Shown one piece after another: positions 11,667-24,619 of a DNA stretch of 64,000 bases. Below the pieces are notes generated by a model. The model was not told the origin of the DNA, did no database searches, and worked only from the letters and a program-made list of their open reading frames with translations. A program made the position numbers and the translations under genes. Source of the stretch: Hirudo medicinalis (Eukaryota; Annelida; Clitellata; Hirudinida; Hirudinidae); assembly GCA_011800805.1 (NCBI GenBank), contig MPNW01000012.1:270233-334232 (forward strand). Direction: 5' to 3'. The stretch's first letter is position 1. Every line of letters starts with the position of its first letter.

Positions 11667-12233
11667 CTAACGAGCGCTTTTGTAGCGGATAGCGAGATGC
11701 TCTAAGATACTTGTGTAAAATTCGGTAGTGACAAAATTACCTCTATGTCCATTCGAAGTTCGATCCGGGAGACTGAGGCGAGAATGTCGGCCATCCCTCA
11801 ATGAGTTCGTGTTATCGTTCGACGAAATAGAGACCGCCGAATGCCGCAACGCTTTTGATTTTCCGAAGTTTCTAGGAAGAGAATTTGATCTAGGAATCGG
11901 TCGAAGTAAATTTTCGCCGTCATATTGAAGTGTACTGGAATCGATTTTCTGCGAACTTTTCTTGTAAATCCGAATGTTTGTCGACCTGTCGCTAGGAATG
12001 AGTTTCTTCGACCCAAACTCATTCAAATTCGTGTACGACCTAAAGATCTTTACTTCTAACTTCGTGACACTTTTGTTTTGCGATACATTATTTTCATTTA
12101 CGATACTTGGTTCGTGGGAGTTCAAAAAATTGTCAACGCTTTTGGAGTTCAAAGACTTCTTGTTCTTCTTATAGAGCCCTTTGGCATTTGCGTCGCATCG
12201 ATCAATTTCCTTATGCGAGCCTCTATTTCCCAT
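11667..12233 (-). CDS. Unrecognised intronless 188-residue basic protein, MGNxxS start
   Basis: A single uninterrupted frame from ATG to TAG. The start MGNRGSHKE fits the N-myristoylation pattern (Gly2, Ser6), followed by a Lys/Asn/Ser-rich stretch. The middle and C-terminal parts are rich in Arg and Ser (IPRSNSLPRNFGKSKALR, DGRHSRLSLPDRTS), resembling basophilic kinase or 14-3-3 sites, and the end TTEFYTSILEHLAIRY could form a short helix. It may be a membrane-tethered regulatory protein, but that is inference. The lack of introns is unusual here, where most neighbours have several, and could reflect retroposition or a lineage-specific gene. The sequence just upstream (12300-12420) is richer in CpG and may be its promoter. 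Confidence 0.55.
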   Translation of the reverse strand: MGNRGSHKEIDRCDANAKGLYKKNKKSLNSKSVDNFLNSHEPSIVNENNVSQNKSVTKLEVKIFRSYTNLNEFGSKKLIPSDRSTNIRIYKKSSQKIDSSTLQYDGENLLRPIPRSNSLPRNFGKSKALRHSAVSISSNDNTNSLRDGRHSRLSLPDRTSNGHRGNFVTTEFYTSILEHLAIRYKSAR

Positions 12234-15200
12234 CGTGAAAGCATAAAAACTGTATTGACTAAACTATAAACCCGACACACGAATCCTCCAAACTTATCTA
12301 CTCATGTCGGAATACGCGCCTGTCGCTGTGAGACAAAGCACTCCACTATAACAACAACACTGTCGCGCGCACACCGACCATTTCAAGAATGTTTTCGCTC
12401 AGAGGTACGCAGAGCCACTGCCCAACACACTCGGATCAAGTGTAATCCGTTTGTAATTCGTTACTTTTGATTTTTAGGGGGGGCACGGAATTCCGAGGGA
12501 CCTAAATTATAGAATGTCTTCCTAAAGTGTTGATGTGTTCAATAATTCAGAATGACTTCAGTAGTTTCTAGTCACTAATCGTAATTAGTAAAGAATGTTT
12601 GTCTCTGAAAACACCTTGACATACAGATTCAAGATCTACCAAGTTGACAAAATGTCGGTTCTCCGAGTTTGCACCTCCTAACCAGGTGAACACCTGTAAT
12701 GTGCCATGTTACGTCATAGCATAGTCGATATTTTTAACACAATTCATCGCTTCATTAAATTGTTTGGACTTTTATCAAATCAGCATATCATTACAATTAT
12801 TTATGACGGTTAAGAAGACCGGGATTTGTGTTAAAACCACTCTTCCATTTTAAATTATTGCAGCATGGGCTGCTGCTCCAAAAAAACACTCGAATGGATT
12901 AAGATTGAAATAGCATTTTCCTCATGTAGTACCTGTTGTGCATATTACAAATTCTACACTCTCTCTTGAAGCTATTGAGACTTCATCATGTACTTTTTTT
13001 TAAACAAACCTCAAAAAGTGCAAATCTTCTTAAATGTAAATTTTGTTCGAGAATGAGCTATCTGGATTATTCTAAAAATCCAATCGAGAAGTGAAATGTG
13101 TGTGGGTCGATGCAAGGCGGGTGTGTGTGAAAGTGTGCAAACATTACAAAGCTAACATGAAAACGTGCTACGAAATTGATTACGCATTCACACGGTACTT
13201 CAGAAATTATTTTATTTTAGCGCATCGAATCGAGATACGTGCCAGTTCAGGCGCTAGATGCATCTTAATCATATTTCCTTCTCAGAACTAATGAGTTCCA
13301 ACACACCGACAATTCAACCCTTATTTGGCCTTTGGGTATCCTTTTAGATGAAGCATATGTTTGGAATATAATTCCGTTGAGTGCATTGAATGCATTGATT
13401 TGTTTATTCATATCGCCTTAAGTTGCGAGTACGACTCGACCTCTTCTCCAAAAACATTGCCACGATATTTGTTGAGTTCAACTTGAAGAAGAATTACATT
13501 CGACTTTGTCTTAATTTACTTTTGATATATTTTTTAAATAAATTTGTGTATTTTTTTTGTATAATCTAACAACCTGTCTTTCTTTATTTCCAATGTTACA
13601 ATTCAACTTCAAGTTCATGAAAACATCTGCTTTTTGAAAAACCATTGTCAAGAGTTTATTTTCAGAGTTGATTGACGGTTTTCTTTTGTTAAGGATTTTT
13701 TTCAAGGTATTCATATCACATACATGTATCTTGACTTGTAAGTTCTATTTTAACGCGATCATGAAGTATTTCGATAGATACACTCCCAATAACTTCAATA
13801 GATTTAAGGGAAATGATTTATTGGCAACCCGCTAATAAATTTTATTAAATACAAAATAAAAGCATCTTATGAATTAATGGCACAATATTGTACATAGACG
13901 ATTTAATATTATAAACATAACATTCTAGCCCCAAACGAAGAGTAGGAGCTAAGTTAGTATTGCAAAGTGTTTCAGTTTATAACGGAGGGAACTGAGTTTG
14001 ACTCAGGAGAATAATCTGATGAGTGTCTTTGTACAACTCGCAGGTGGGGCTTCTGATCTTTCGACGTTACATCTGCTGTGGACTGATTCTCTTTTTATGC
14101 ATGTAATTTTTATTTGTTACATAAATAATTAGTTTCAAGAAATTTTTCATAAATGAATTCTATAGTTCATGTTTGAAACGAAATTTAGATGAGTGATAGT
14201 ACCGGCTTTAGCATTTTGTTCGAGCGGTTGGTGACTGCTTTTCTACTGTAAATTTTTCTGTACAGTTTCATCGCAAGATGAAGAAACTTCTTGCTGTNCT
14301 GTCTAAGTAAAGGACTATGTAAAGGTTTGAATGATATTTTTTTTACCTTTACCTGATATTATTTTTGATTATTCGTAACTACATCATGTTACTCCTATAG
14401 CCGATCCCGAATCGACAACAATTTAGAAACTTTTCATTAATTTTCGTTAAAACTACAAGTTGTTTCTAGAAATTTTACAATTGCTTTGAAATAAAGTTTT
14501 TTTTAATATTTTGCGCAAACTACAGTATGTATGTCATAATTAGAATTATGCTGTTAAAATACCTTCTTTTAATTTGAAATGAATAAATTAAGTGCAGTTT
14601 TGTTTTATTGATTCACTTGGATTCGTAGTTTCTTGTTTTACCCAAGCGCACTGCGGGTACTTGATACCGACAAGAAGTGTTGGGATTGGAGCGTTTATTG
14701 AGAAGCAGTGAGAATTGAGAGTCGATGGAGTGCCATTGCGTGAGGTCAGAGCGATGGACGAGCGACCGAGCACTGGCGTAAAGCTGAAGTGATTATTGGA
14801 GCTTCACTGCCAAGACTGAATATTGCATGCAATAAATTAATCAACTGAATTCTAACATTTATATTATTCCCCAAGACTATGGATGCTACAGATTTTTCGA
14901 ACTCCACGATACTTTATGTCAAGTAATGTCATACCTATTGTGTACTGGGTACAACACTATAATGATAGTAATCTTCAATGCGAAAGAAATAAGCATTTTA
15001 ATGTAATTAATGTGACGGAATTACTGCTGGCTGAATTGGATCGAGTTTGCAAGTGCACTTTGTTCAATTTTTATGTAGTTATAATTCAATCCACCATAAT
15101 TTAAATTAGTTTAAGTGGCGACAGGCACATATCGCCCGTATCGCTCGTCAATGACTCATACATCGAAAATTAACTCTCTTTCGGCACGTAATATGAGAAA

Positions 15201-17630
15201 GATGACAAAAACTGTTCTCCCATTGGAAACTGAAACGGAGGTTTAGTGTTAAAACTTTGTTTAATTTGCACAGGATTTACAATAAATAAAGATGGAAAAA
15301 ATCAAATACTCAAAAGCAAACATTCGAATCTCAAATTACGTCATCTAATGAATGATTTTGTAACTCTCGTAAGATTTTCGTACAAAATAGTCGAAGCCTT
15401 AGTAGGTAATTAAAGGACTTTAATAAAATGAACAAACGAACATACGTAATACGTAAACAAACTAAAGAATCCACACCAAAACTTAGCAGACTAATTAAAT
15501 AAATTAATGCAAAGAGGTTGAAGGCAATCTCATGCCTATCCTTGATAAAAACCAAAACCTTAACTCTGTAACCTTATAAACAAAGATATTGAAAATTGAA
15601 ATTGACTGACAAACAACATCAGAAAATTTAAAATCTTCATAATTTTTAAAATTTAGCAAAGGTAAGATTGATATTCTTAGAAAACGAAGAACTATTGCCA
15701 ACATTATTGAAGAAGGAAATATCTACATAATGTTTAAAATGGAAGATGTTATTTAAGCATGATAATATGATATTTAATAAATGATATTACATAACAAATA
15801 TATCAAACGTATCACTATATATGCGATTGTAATTCGAAGTAGTTAACTCGAAAATCCAAGTCCTGAGCCGTATTCAAGGGACTTCGATGCATTTCAGACT
15901 CATATGAAACCCAAAGAGCAACCTGAATTTGTATGAAGTGATTTTTGATGGCGGACATTAAGAAGACTGAGGATTATTTGAAGTAAAATAATTTTTAAGC
16001 TGTTGAGTTGAAGGTGGTCATTTCTTAATGAAGGACAAAAGTCCTTAAGCAGAACCCTATTCTAGCCCTGCAAAGGCAACTGTCAGGGTTATGTCTTCCT
16101 GACCGTTTTATGATTGATTTTTTAACAATCTACAGTATGTTTATTTTATTTGTTTCATATTTTGTGGCGCCGCTGTTTCGCTTGTGACATGCGTTTATTT
16201 TGTATTATGTAAATTAGCTGTTGATGACGGCTTAATGCGTCATGCATCAGTAGATGTCACAACTTCCTCTCCTCTGAGTTGCGATAGCAACGTTACGAAG
16301 ATTGGACATCTCCTGAGTGGTTGTCATCTGCACGTGAACTGGCAATCTACTCACCGACTATTTGAGGTTGTAAAAGGGTTAAACGGGAGTGAAAAGTTCC
16401 TATATATGGACGCTTCGTGAGCAGGTTGTTTTTGTTCAGGTTCTACAATCTGTTACAAAACTCAAACTACAAGGCGCTCAAAAGCAGAGGCGTAGCTAGG
16501 AGTTTCAGCGCCCGGGGTGAAACTGATAATTTGGTGACTCCCGCACTTAACATTATTAATTTGCTATCCATTTTACGACATCTTTATAGTCAAATGCTAA
16601 TTTAATAAATATTGCATTAGGGTCATTTAAAATTCTTAAGGACACTTGAATTGAGATCTAATAAAATCTAAAAGTTGTGATCATTGTGAAATCAAAATAA
16701 ACAGTGTTTAATATTACCGATAATTCGACACCTGTGCAGAATCACATGTAGCAATTCAATATAAGTAATTACGCTTTTTAATAATATGGGAACAAGTACT
16801 CAAAGTAAGAGCAGAAGTACATGAAATCGGTAATTACTACTACTCAAGTATCAAGTGTCCCGTTTCTAGAATTTAAAACATATTAGTAAATAAAAATAAA
16901 TTACCACTGAATTTAAAAGCTAGAAATTGCTTTAACGGCTTGTTTAAATCATCACTGAAATCATGTCTGCTGAAAGTACTAAAATTTCTTTTGTTGTTCT
17001 TATGTGTTGTGGGCATCTTGGTTGACTATTGTGAGGCTTTTAATTTTCGAATTTTCAGCAACACTCGAATCTAGTTGTTGCTGTACCATTATTTCGATTG
17101 GGATGCGGGATTCTTTTTGAATCACTCGAAACAATCGCAGTGGATATAGATTTTGTAGGTTATGAAATTTTCATTTTCTTTTGAAACGAGACATTTGTGA
17201 AGAAAGTTACTAAATTCTCGCATTAGATGCGTTTGGATGCTCTGTCTTTGTCACTAAAGTGAAGTTGTATTGTTGTGAATTACATACATTTATTCACGAA
17301 ATGCGTTATTATCCATGCATCTTTTAGCTTCATTCAATAAACCAAGTGAATATAGTAATAGTGAGAATATTGTTCAATTTAAGACAAAGTTTCACTAGAC
17401 GTTCATCGTTTACTGAATAATAATTGACAAAATAACTCTGAATTATACAATTTGAACTTGTTCCTTTACCAAATTTAAGACAAAGACAGGATGTTTTGTG
17501 ATTAAAATTACTACGATCTCATTATCTATCATGGACTCAAAAACTGCCATTTAATTCTAGACTTCTTGACATGAGGACCTGTTGGTTCATCTGAACATAT
17601 TATGTTCTCGATTGTCCTTTTGAAGATAAC
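12234..17630. other. Long gene-free stretch (5.4 kb)
   Basis: AT-rich throughout, with a CpG-rich patch at 12300-12420 next to the MGN gene start. One unresolved base lies at 14298. A sharply different segment at about 16484-16525 (AGAGGCGTAGCTAGGAGTTTC, then GCGCCCGGGG) resembles the terminal sequence of a dispersed DNA transposon, but I found no partner terminus. None of the open frames (for example 13091-13291, 14883-15104, 16184-16420) shows a domain, splice structure or composition suggesting coding. Confidence 0.5.
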
Positions 17631-20600
17631 ATGGGTCACTGCTTGTCATCTTGTTTAAAGGTTCAACCAACGTTCAAAAATCAGAATTCCTCATCCTGCA
17701 ACAAAAACTGTCAGACTCCACCTCATCAACTTGAGATGTACAACATTATTGTCGATTTTGATAAGGACTCCAATACTGTGGTTGGTGCTTAATTTTACTC
17801 AATGAGTTTTTGGACTAAACCAAGGTGATGTGTTGAAAATAAATAAATGGCCAAAATACAAATAATTCTGGTGATATCATGTTCATAATTGTATGCTAAT
17901 GTCTAAGCAACTTCATTGCCTGATAATTTTCTTTTAGAAGCCTAAGTCTGTTGCACAGAAAAGTCTTTCATCATCCGATGGGCACATACTGCACGACGAA
18001 TCTATTGGCAACAATGTTTACATTAGCTCAAAGATGTCAAAAAACTCTATATCGAATGCATCAGGTAGGTGAATTTTCAAGTCCTCCAACAGCCATTGCA
18101 TCTAAAATGATGCTTGGTTCTGATTCTTGTTTTAATGTTCTGTGAAATAAACAAGTCCTAATATTTGCAGCTATTTTATTGCTTCTGCTAGTAAAATGTG
18201 ACGATAATGTCACGATGCAGTGGTCTTTATATCTCGATGAGTTCCATATTTCTTTGCATAATTTTCCTAAATATGAATTTTATGCCTTAAAATTTGTTAT
18301 AAAAGTTATGTAATTTGAGTGCAGTGTGAAATCCTGTAATAAACTTAAAATCAAGTTGATTATATGTTTCTGCATGGTCCTGATGACTGTTGGTGGTAAC
18401 AGATGGTATGAAGAATGTGGGGAAGAAGCAAGAGATTTATTGCAGCAGAACATTTGAAGGTCGGGGAAACAGGCCTCTGAAGAGTATGACAAGTCCATCT
18501 ACAGATTTCTTAATCTCTTTGCTGAGACACTGTGGAAATAATTTTGTTTTCTAACAGTGCAATGTTTAGACCTCAAAGGAAATGAAGGCATTTTGCAGGG
18601 AGAAAAAGGAGTGTCGTGGAATGACCAGCATGCCTTCCAGCCTCAGATTCTACAGAAAATGTTTGAGGTAATTTGAGGCAGGTACACCACAACAGAAGAC
18701 ATTATTATGTAACTTTCATGGAGTTGTAAAACCCAGTGGAGCCTGGAAAAAAGTGCTTTGAGCAGTTAATGGCATCAATGAAATCAAACGTTTGATAGTA
18801 ATAGACTAATAGAGAAGCAGGGATGCCGAACCTTATTGACACTTTATACTATTTAATAAAACGAATTGGAATCCTTATAAAATGATTTTAATGCACTTCT
18901 CTAGAAGTTATTACAAGTTCTTCAAGCGAACCACATTATAATACTTGCTCTGCAAAATTATATAAATGGTATTTTGGTTTAATATTTTAGGAAATATTTT
19001 TATTCTGGATTGAAGTAGCTAGAATGTCAGCTGAACAGAAAGATGAAAATTTCAGCCTTCAACACATTTTTCTTGCTCAAAATGATTGCAATGCAATTAA
19101 ATATGAATGTTCATTTGGATTACATTTTTACAACGTTCGAAAAGTTACGAAGCAAAATATGTGTATGGAAGACCTCAAAAACTCACACCGTATATTAAAA
19201 AAAAGACTATTTCCGAAGCCTTCAGGGAAACTTTCGGCAAATCAAATTAAAACGATTTTGAAATTTGATGCACGCAAGTAGTTTGTCTGTACTACTTGTG
19301 CAATGGTGGAATATTTAATTATGAGAGACGTTTGAAGGCCTTGAATATAAAAAAAAGTGTGAGTGTCGAGGCCGGCGAAATGTTCATTTTCAGATCTTTT
19401 GAACAAAAATATTTTAATCTGGATGGAAGCGACTGCCACCCATGCTATTTCCGCAACTCGAATGAGAAAAATAAATCGAATTTTAGCAGACAGCAAGGAG
19501 GAAGCTTGCTTGCGGTCCGGGTGGAATTTCTTAAAAATGATATCTTTAGCCTATCTAAAAGGAGGTTGAAATTCTTCGAACTATACTGAAACATTGGAGA
19601 GATTCTTGTCTCCATTTTCTAAGAATAAATATGGCGATAACTTTATGTTTCAGCCGGATAACATGTCCGTAAATGCCTCCAAGTTGTATGGGAAAATTTT
19701 CCAGCTATGAAAAATTGAGTTTATGCGCCGATCACGAATATCCCCAAACCTCGACCTAATAGAAAATGTTTGAGGAGTGATCCCCAATTAAATATGTGCA
19801 CATTGAAAGACATATTTTGAAAAAGGAGAACTGGAAGAGGCCATAATGAAGGCACGGAATGACCTGGAAAATGATTAGTTTGAGAATTATTAAATCACTG
19901 AATTATATGTGCATAAATATTTTAAATAATAGGTGCCAAGTTATCAAACACTAAATATGTTGATTGAATAAAATGAAAAATGTAATTACTTGGTAATTTG
20001 ATCATAAATTGAATTCATCCAAAGTGTCTGTAAAGACATTTTTCCGTGGCCGAAATAGGATGTTTTGATGAATTTGCAAGCATCATTGATCAATCAAAAG
20101 GGAATTTGGCACACGTGCGTAACATCAGAATGTAAGCATTAAATCCAAATTTGGCTTTGACCAGCCCAATATTTTAGGAATTATGCTAAAATAACGGGGT
20201 GTTTGTAACCTTTTTACATGCATTTTAAAATTTTTTGTTTTGTTTTTTTGGCTTCGGCAATATAAGTTTATTCGTGGATTGATGTTAATTAATAATTAGC
20301 TGCTACCAATTAGCTTCAATAGCCGGTTAATTAATTTGCTGACCAGATTCATCAGACATAAGAATTGAATCGATGTTTGAGAATTACAAGGACAGTCTAA
20401 AACCTGACCTCATCCTTGCTCAAGGCATGGAAAGATTTTGCCAAGATTTGGGTTTAAATCCTGACCAGTTTGAGATGCTAGCTCTTGCCTGGAAGTTTAA
20501 TGCAGAAACAATGTGCTGCTTTACGAGGTTAAAAGTACATTGGCCTTGTTTTTGTCTTGTTTTGTTGTGATCGTAACAAAACCTATCTGTTGAATAATTT

Positions 20601-21145
20601 ACTTAGTTTACATTTATCATCTTAATATTTTTATTCTTAAACAATTAACTAGTTGAACAACTAACTGACATAAGATATACAAATTTATGTTCAGGCAGAA
20701 CTTCATTAAAGGATGCCAAGAGCTGAGAGCTTATTCAATGGACGACTTGCAATCAAAGTTACCTGCAGTTGTTGAGGAAACAAAGCACAACTTCAAGGAT
20801 TTCTACAGATGGACTTTCAAGTTTGGTTTGGATCCTCCTCAGCGGTGTTTGCCTCTTGACATGGCCACAGCCCTGTGGAAATTGGTCTTTCAATACTCCA
20901 ATCCTCCTCCACCCCTACTTCCTCGCTGGATTAATTTCCTTGAAAAGCAGACGAGCGTCGCTTCTATAAAGCAGGACACGTGGGACTTGTTTTTGAATTT
21001 TGTGGAAACTTTCCAAACTCAGGAACTTTCGAATTACACTGATGCTGAAGCATGGCCTAATCTTTTCGATGAGTTCGTCGAGTTCGAGAGTGACAGGAAA
21101 AACCAAAACTTGTCCGTGGAAAAGGATTCTGATCAGCATGGCTGA
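17631..21145 (+). CDS. DCUN1D3: DCN1-like protein 3 (cullin neddylation co-E3)
   Basis: Exons 17631-(17660 or about 17780), 17938-18064, 20347-20527, 20695-21145. It begins MGHCLSSC, the myristoyl-plus-palmitoyl start that sets DCUN1D3 apart from other DCN1-like proteins (human MGQCVTKC). The C-terminal PONY domain is clear: YKDSLKPDLILAQGMERFCQ, LALAWKFNAETMCCFTR, DFYRWTFKFGLD, ALWKLVFQY and the Trp-Asp-Leu-Phe-Leu-Asn-Phe and DAEAWPNLFDEFVEFE segments that contact cullin and NEDD8-E2. It promotes or modulates cullin neddylation at the plasma membrane. Two in-frame donors exist for exon 1. The long form gives 302 residues, close to human (304); the short form gives 262. Intron 2 carries a dead Tc1 copy. 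Confidence 0.9.
19024..19880 (+). pseudogene. Degenerate Tc1-like transposase in DCUN1D3 intron 2
   Basis: Translated pieces match the Tc1 transposase at 32348-33335: FEQKYFNLDGSD against DEKKFNLDGPDG, followed by NEKNKSNFSRQQGGSL against the KDVFFFSRKHGGGSV region, and further on ISPNLDLIENV against SPDLNPIENVWG, then GELEEAIMKAW. Several stops and frameshifts break it. The orientation is the same as the host gene. I see no intact terminal repeats. It is clearly inactive and older than the other copy. Confidence 0.7.
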
Positions 21146-21699
21146 AGATTTTGTTTGATTTGATTGTGAACAGTAGATGATTTTATTGTAGGTGATGATT
21201 GTCAATTCTATTTGAATTTACCTTCTAATTGGAGTCATGTGTTTGGAGTGAATTGGCACATTTTTCACGATGAAAATTTGGAGTTTGTTTTTGCATGAGA
21301 TGGCATAGAATGTTTTATCTAAATTGTTTATTGCTTTCTTATAACAATTGTTCTCAAACATTTCATCAGTAACATAGGTGCAATCCAGGGGTTGTTTTAT
21401 GTGTTCTCGATAGAAGTAATTCATGAACATTCTCGAGGTTATGCCAAACATACTTTTAGACACAATCTTACAGAATTTATTTGCAAAGAAAATGTTCTGG
21501 ATGGTTTTAATGTTTAAGTGATATTGGGGAGTAGAAATAGCAAGTATGCTTCTGAAAAGAAACTTCCTCAAGATGATTTTTGAGGGCCACGAATATGCCT
21601 TTACAACCTTTCCTACAATTTCGAGCAGACTTTCTGCTTGTCGCCTTAGGAGAGGGTCTAACTAAAAAATTGACGACTTTTGTCAGTATTACAGAGATT

Positions 21700-22150
21700 T
21701 CGTGAGGTAGGGTTAGGGTTAGGAATGAAGTTAGGTGCTAAAAGTGCCTGTGAGTTGGCTTTTACCCTTCACTGGGCCAACGATCTGTCAGGTGCCGTCA
21801 TATCTGTCTTTCACCCGTGCCGCACACATCCCGGGAAGGCGTGGTCTAGGGTTTTAACGCGCCAACCCCCCTGACTGTTGGCTAGATGCAAAAAAAAGTC
21901 ATTTCAATTCGTGCGAGGGTTTGTCCCCTGGCAAAAGCTGAAATGACGTTTCTAGCGTAGGCTCAGATCAACAGTTAAAGGTTCCCTCGTCAAATCATCA
22001 GTCCGACGTGCGACCCTGGAAGTCAAATCTATAGACATTGCTGGCCCTCAGATCTAGAACAGCTTCCCCCTTCTACTGATCCAGCCGGGTTTCACTCTGT
22101 TTTGAGAACGTTCCTCTTCAGGGAACGCTACCCCCTATGTTGAAGTGGTC
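21700..22150 (+). pseudogene. 3' fragment of a CR1/L2-like LINE (copy 1)
   Basis: Contains a decayed version of the C-terminal end of a non-LTR retrotransposon ORF2: VISVFHPCRTHPGKAWSRV and, further on, DIAGPQI.NSFPLL, which lines up with the usual AGPRLWNSLP ending of such ORFs. The DNA is partly parallel to 22783-23062 (TCTTTCACCCGTGCCGCACA against CCTTTCACCCGCACCGCACA). A short TAGGGTTAGGGTTAGG tract lies at its left edge. Confidence 0.5.
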
Positions 22151-22239
22151 TTGAATTTCTGTTTGAAAACACGTTTCAATTCATGTTCTTAAAACCGAAA
22201 AACTTGGTGCACACAAACAGCTGTAAAGATATGTAATTA

Positions 22240-22757
22240 ACTATAAAGACATGGGTCGACTTAATGCCGCCACTTGTTTTGCGAAGTGGCCAAAATGGTC
22301 TGCTAGTCTGGGAAAGAACTTCATTGCAGAGAGACCAAATAATGACTCTAGCAGGAATGACTGCCTATCTCTCTCGGCTTTGGTTATTACAAGCCAGTCA
22401 AGGAGCATTTGCACACCGAAATCAGCTATGTTATTTAAAACAGAAATCATCTTGGAAACATCGTGAAGCCTAGCCTGCAAGTCCTGCATCCTGGCTGTCC
22501 AGGACCTGACTTCGGTGAAGAATTCATGGGAGGAAATCATTGCCAATACACTTAGAGCAGGCTTCATGGACAAGAAGTGCTCATTTAAGTCGAGTCCTGT
22601 TGATGGTCACTATTCCAGAAGATGACAGGACTTTATTTGAATAAATGTAGGTTGTGGCACACGATAAAATAAGACATCTCTAAAAATAAGTCCTGCGTCT
22701 TAAGATCCGTATGGTAAGAATCTTACCGGTCTTATTTTCGGGGAAATACAGCCTTTC
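22240..22757 (+). pseudogene. Internally deleted pogo/Tigger-like transposon (copy 1)
   Basis: Shares GTGGCCAAAATGGTCTGCTA and following sequence with 47695 onward. Translated, this is NGLLVW, the conserved strand before the second catalytic Asp of pogo/Tigger transposases (LLVWDS), although the Asp is lost here. Further on, SWEEIIANTLRAGFMDKKC resembles the C-terminal region of that family. It ends in CTTATTTTCGGGGAAATAC, the reverse complement of the TTTCCCCGAAAATAAG start at 46915, so the right terminus is intact. A 110-residue minus-strand open frame over it is a shadow. Confidence 0.55.
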
Positions 22758-22782
22758 CATCGACATTAAATTTAAGAAAGCA

Positions 22783-23062
22783 TGATCACGTTACTCCTGT
22801 TCTTCACGATCTCTACTGGCTAAGCGATCGTCAAATAATAGATTACTAAATTTCTACACTCATTTTTAAGTCTCTCCTGGGTCAAACACCATCATACCTG
22901 CCTTTCACCCGCACCGCACATATTCACTGCACCTGGTAGGCGCGGGCTCAGATCTGGAACAGACTCCCCCCTTCGATTACCAACATTGATCCAGTCGGAT
23001 TTAACTCCGCCCTCGATACTTTCCTCTTCAGAGAAAGCTACTCTCTATATTAAAGTAGTCTT
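22783..23062 (+). pseudogene. 3' fragment of a CR1/L2-like LINE (copy 2)
   Basis: Reads HVTPVLHDLYWLSDRQIIDY, then a stop, then LIFKSLLGQTPSYLPFT, the usual C-terminal region of CR1/L2-type reverse transcriptase ORFs (typically ...LHWLPVRQRIDYKI...KALNGLAPSYL). After an internal deletion comes WNRLPP and SALDTFLFRE. It is dead, and parallel to the fragment at 21700-22150. Confidence 0.6.
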
Positions 23063-23376
23063 GAAATTCTGGAAGAGGACTTCCTTCCTATTCATCTGCG
23101 AAATGGATGCCGCTTTAAATTCCTGTCAGCCGGCGACTTACTTACAAATAATGCATACTGTTAAATCACTGTTAGGTCAATTTCGAGAAACATAATTTGT
23201 ATGAAAATGTTGAAAAATAATACCCGTGAAACATATAAATTACTCAAATATTAATATTTTGAACTTTTGTATTTTGGTAGATTTTCTCTCAAGACGTCGC
23301 TCTCTAGGATTAACTCGTCTATTTTTAACTCGAGTCTCGTTTCAAAACAAAACAAACCCTGCTGACTATTGTTCAT

Positions 23377-24619
23377 ATGGAGGCTGCATCATTAGGGGAT
23401 AAGGTTATTTGATTTTATTTAATACGTTTGAATGTTGCTTGAGACGGCATCATCCCAAATAATCAACAATGACGGGATTATTCAACAGATCATAATTTTG
23501 AAATTAGCTAATTTGAATTGCAAAATATTATTATAAAAAGCCATGAGATTAATTATGTATATGTCGTCCTAAATTTTGCAGTTTGAAACTGAGTTATTCC
23601 AGCTCAAGGAGGACTTAGCTATTTATCGAGAGTTGATCATCAAGTTTAATAACGTATTGGAATGGAAGCAGAGTATTTATCCAGTCATACTAACACTTTC
23701 AGCATCAGCTATATACGTGTAAGGTTTTATTGAATTTAGTCGTGAATTTATTTTATTTGCTAGTGATTTATTTTTAAATTTTAATTTGTAGTCTTGCTTG
23801 GCTCCTCAGCCCATCTTTTCTAACAATCTTTAGTCTTTGTGGAATTCTATATTTCTCAATGGATTTTCTTGGGCCAAAATTTCTTCCAGTGTTGTACAAA
23901 TTTTCTGAGTGGTACGTCTGATTTTTTTCATATTTATTGGCAGGCATTGGTTATTTGTACTTGCATCCATACTTGGATTTTTCAGTACTTGTACTTGAAC
24001 TTGAACCACAAGGACTTTAACTCATATCAATGAATAATAATTTTCTGAATTTTGTGATAGTCTGTTAACAAACAATGAAAAGTAGTATTTAGAATTAAAA
24101 TTTTAATGAAATTGAACTTTTGTTATGTGAGTTATCTGTACAAACCTTCATAAACTCAGGATCATGTCTGCTTAATTGCTTGGAGATAAAGCTTGAAACA
24201 CTTTTGATGCAGGGATTTGCAGAAAGAATCTCGATTTCATGGCATCTGCACACGTCTCCTTCACGGAAAGAAACACTTCTTATCAGTCAGGAGTGGCCTC
24301 TTGCAGTTGGAAGAAACAAATCCAAAACTTGTAAGAGATTAATTTTAAGATAATGCTCCTAGTATTCTTCTACACTAAATTTTGTTTCCAGTATTATCCT
24401 CTGATGATCACTCTCTTCTCCATTTTCATGTGGCTGGGCCTGAACATAAATTCCTTTCTCATTTCTTATGCTTTCTGTTAGTTACAAGTGATAACGAGGT
24501 ATTGACCATAAATAAAAAAGTTTTTATCTGCAGCAATTGTGGTCCTTCTGTTGCCTGGCTTTCGGAAACATGCCACCGGGATGAGCTCTGATGAAACAGG
24601 GCACACAAAACAGGAATGA
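23377..24619 (+). CDS. ARL6IP1: ARL6IP1-like ER membrane-shaping protein
   Basis: Six exons (23377-23403, 23582-23718, 23792-23911, 24213-24330, 24392-24476, 24534-24619), 190 residues (human ARL6IP1 has 203). It starts MEAASLGDKFETELFQLKED, followed by VLEWKQSIYPVILTLSASAI, and has two pairs of hydrophobic segments forming reticulon-like hairpins. The stretches between them are diagnostic: the W-x-LQKESRFHGICTRLL stretch, LQLEETNPKLYYPLMITLF, and VVLLLPGFRKHATGM match the family's RFHEICSNLV, LKEEKPKMYFMTMI and SLLLLPGLNQHGI. The family bends tubular ER and interacts with the small GTPase ARL6. It ends HTKQE rather than the longer lysine-rich tail of vertebrates. It lies directly downstream of DCUN1D3 on the same strand and is convergent with PDPK1. 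Confidence 0.88.

Noticed and set aside
14298..14298. Third single N as another duplicated overlap
   Set aside because: Only CTGT repeats on both sides; four bases are not enough to infer a false join.
21707..21723. Interstitial telomere repeat
   Set aside because: TAGGGTTAGGGTTAGG is just over two units long and could be chance within the LINE relic.
22241..22573. 110-residue minus-strand open frame
   Set aside because: The plus strand of the same DNA encodes the pogo-like LLVW and WEEI segments shared with 47695-48080, so the minus frame is a shadow.
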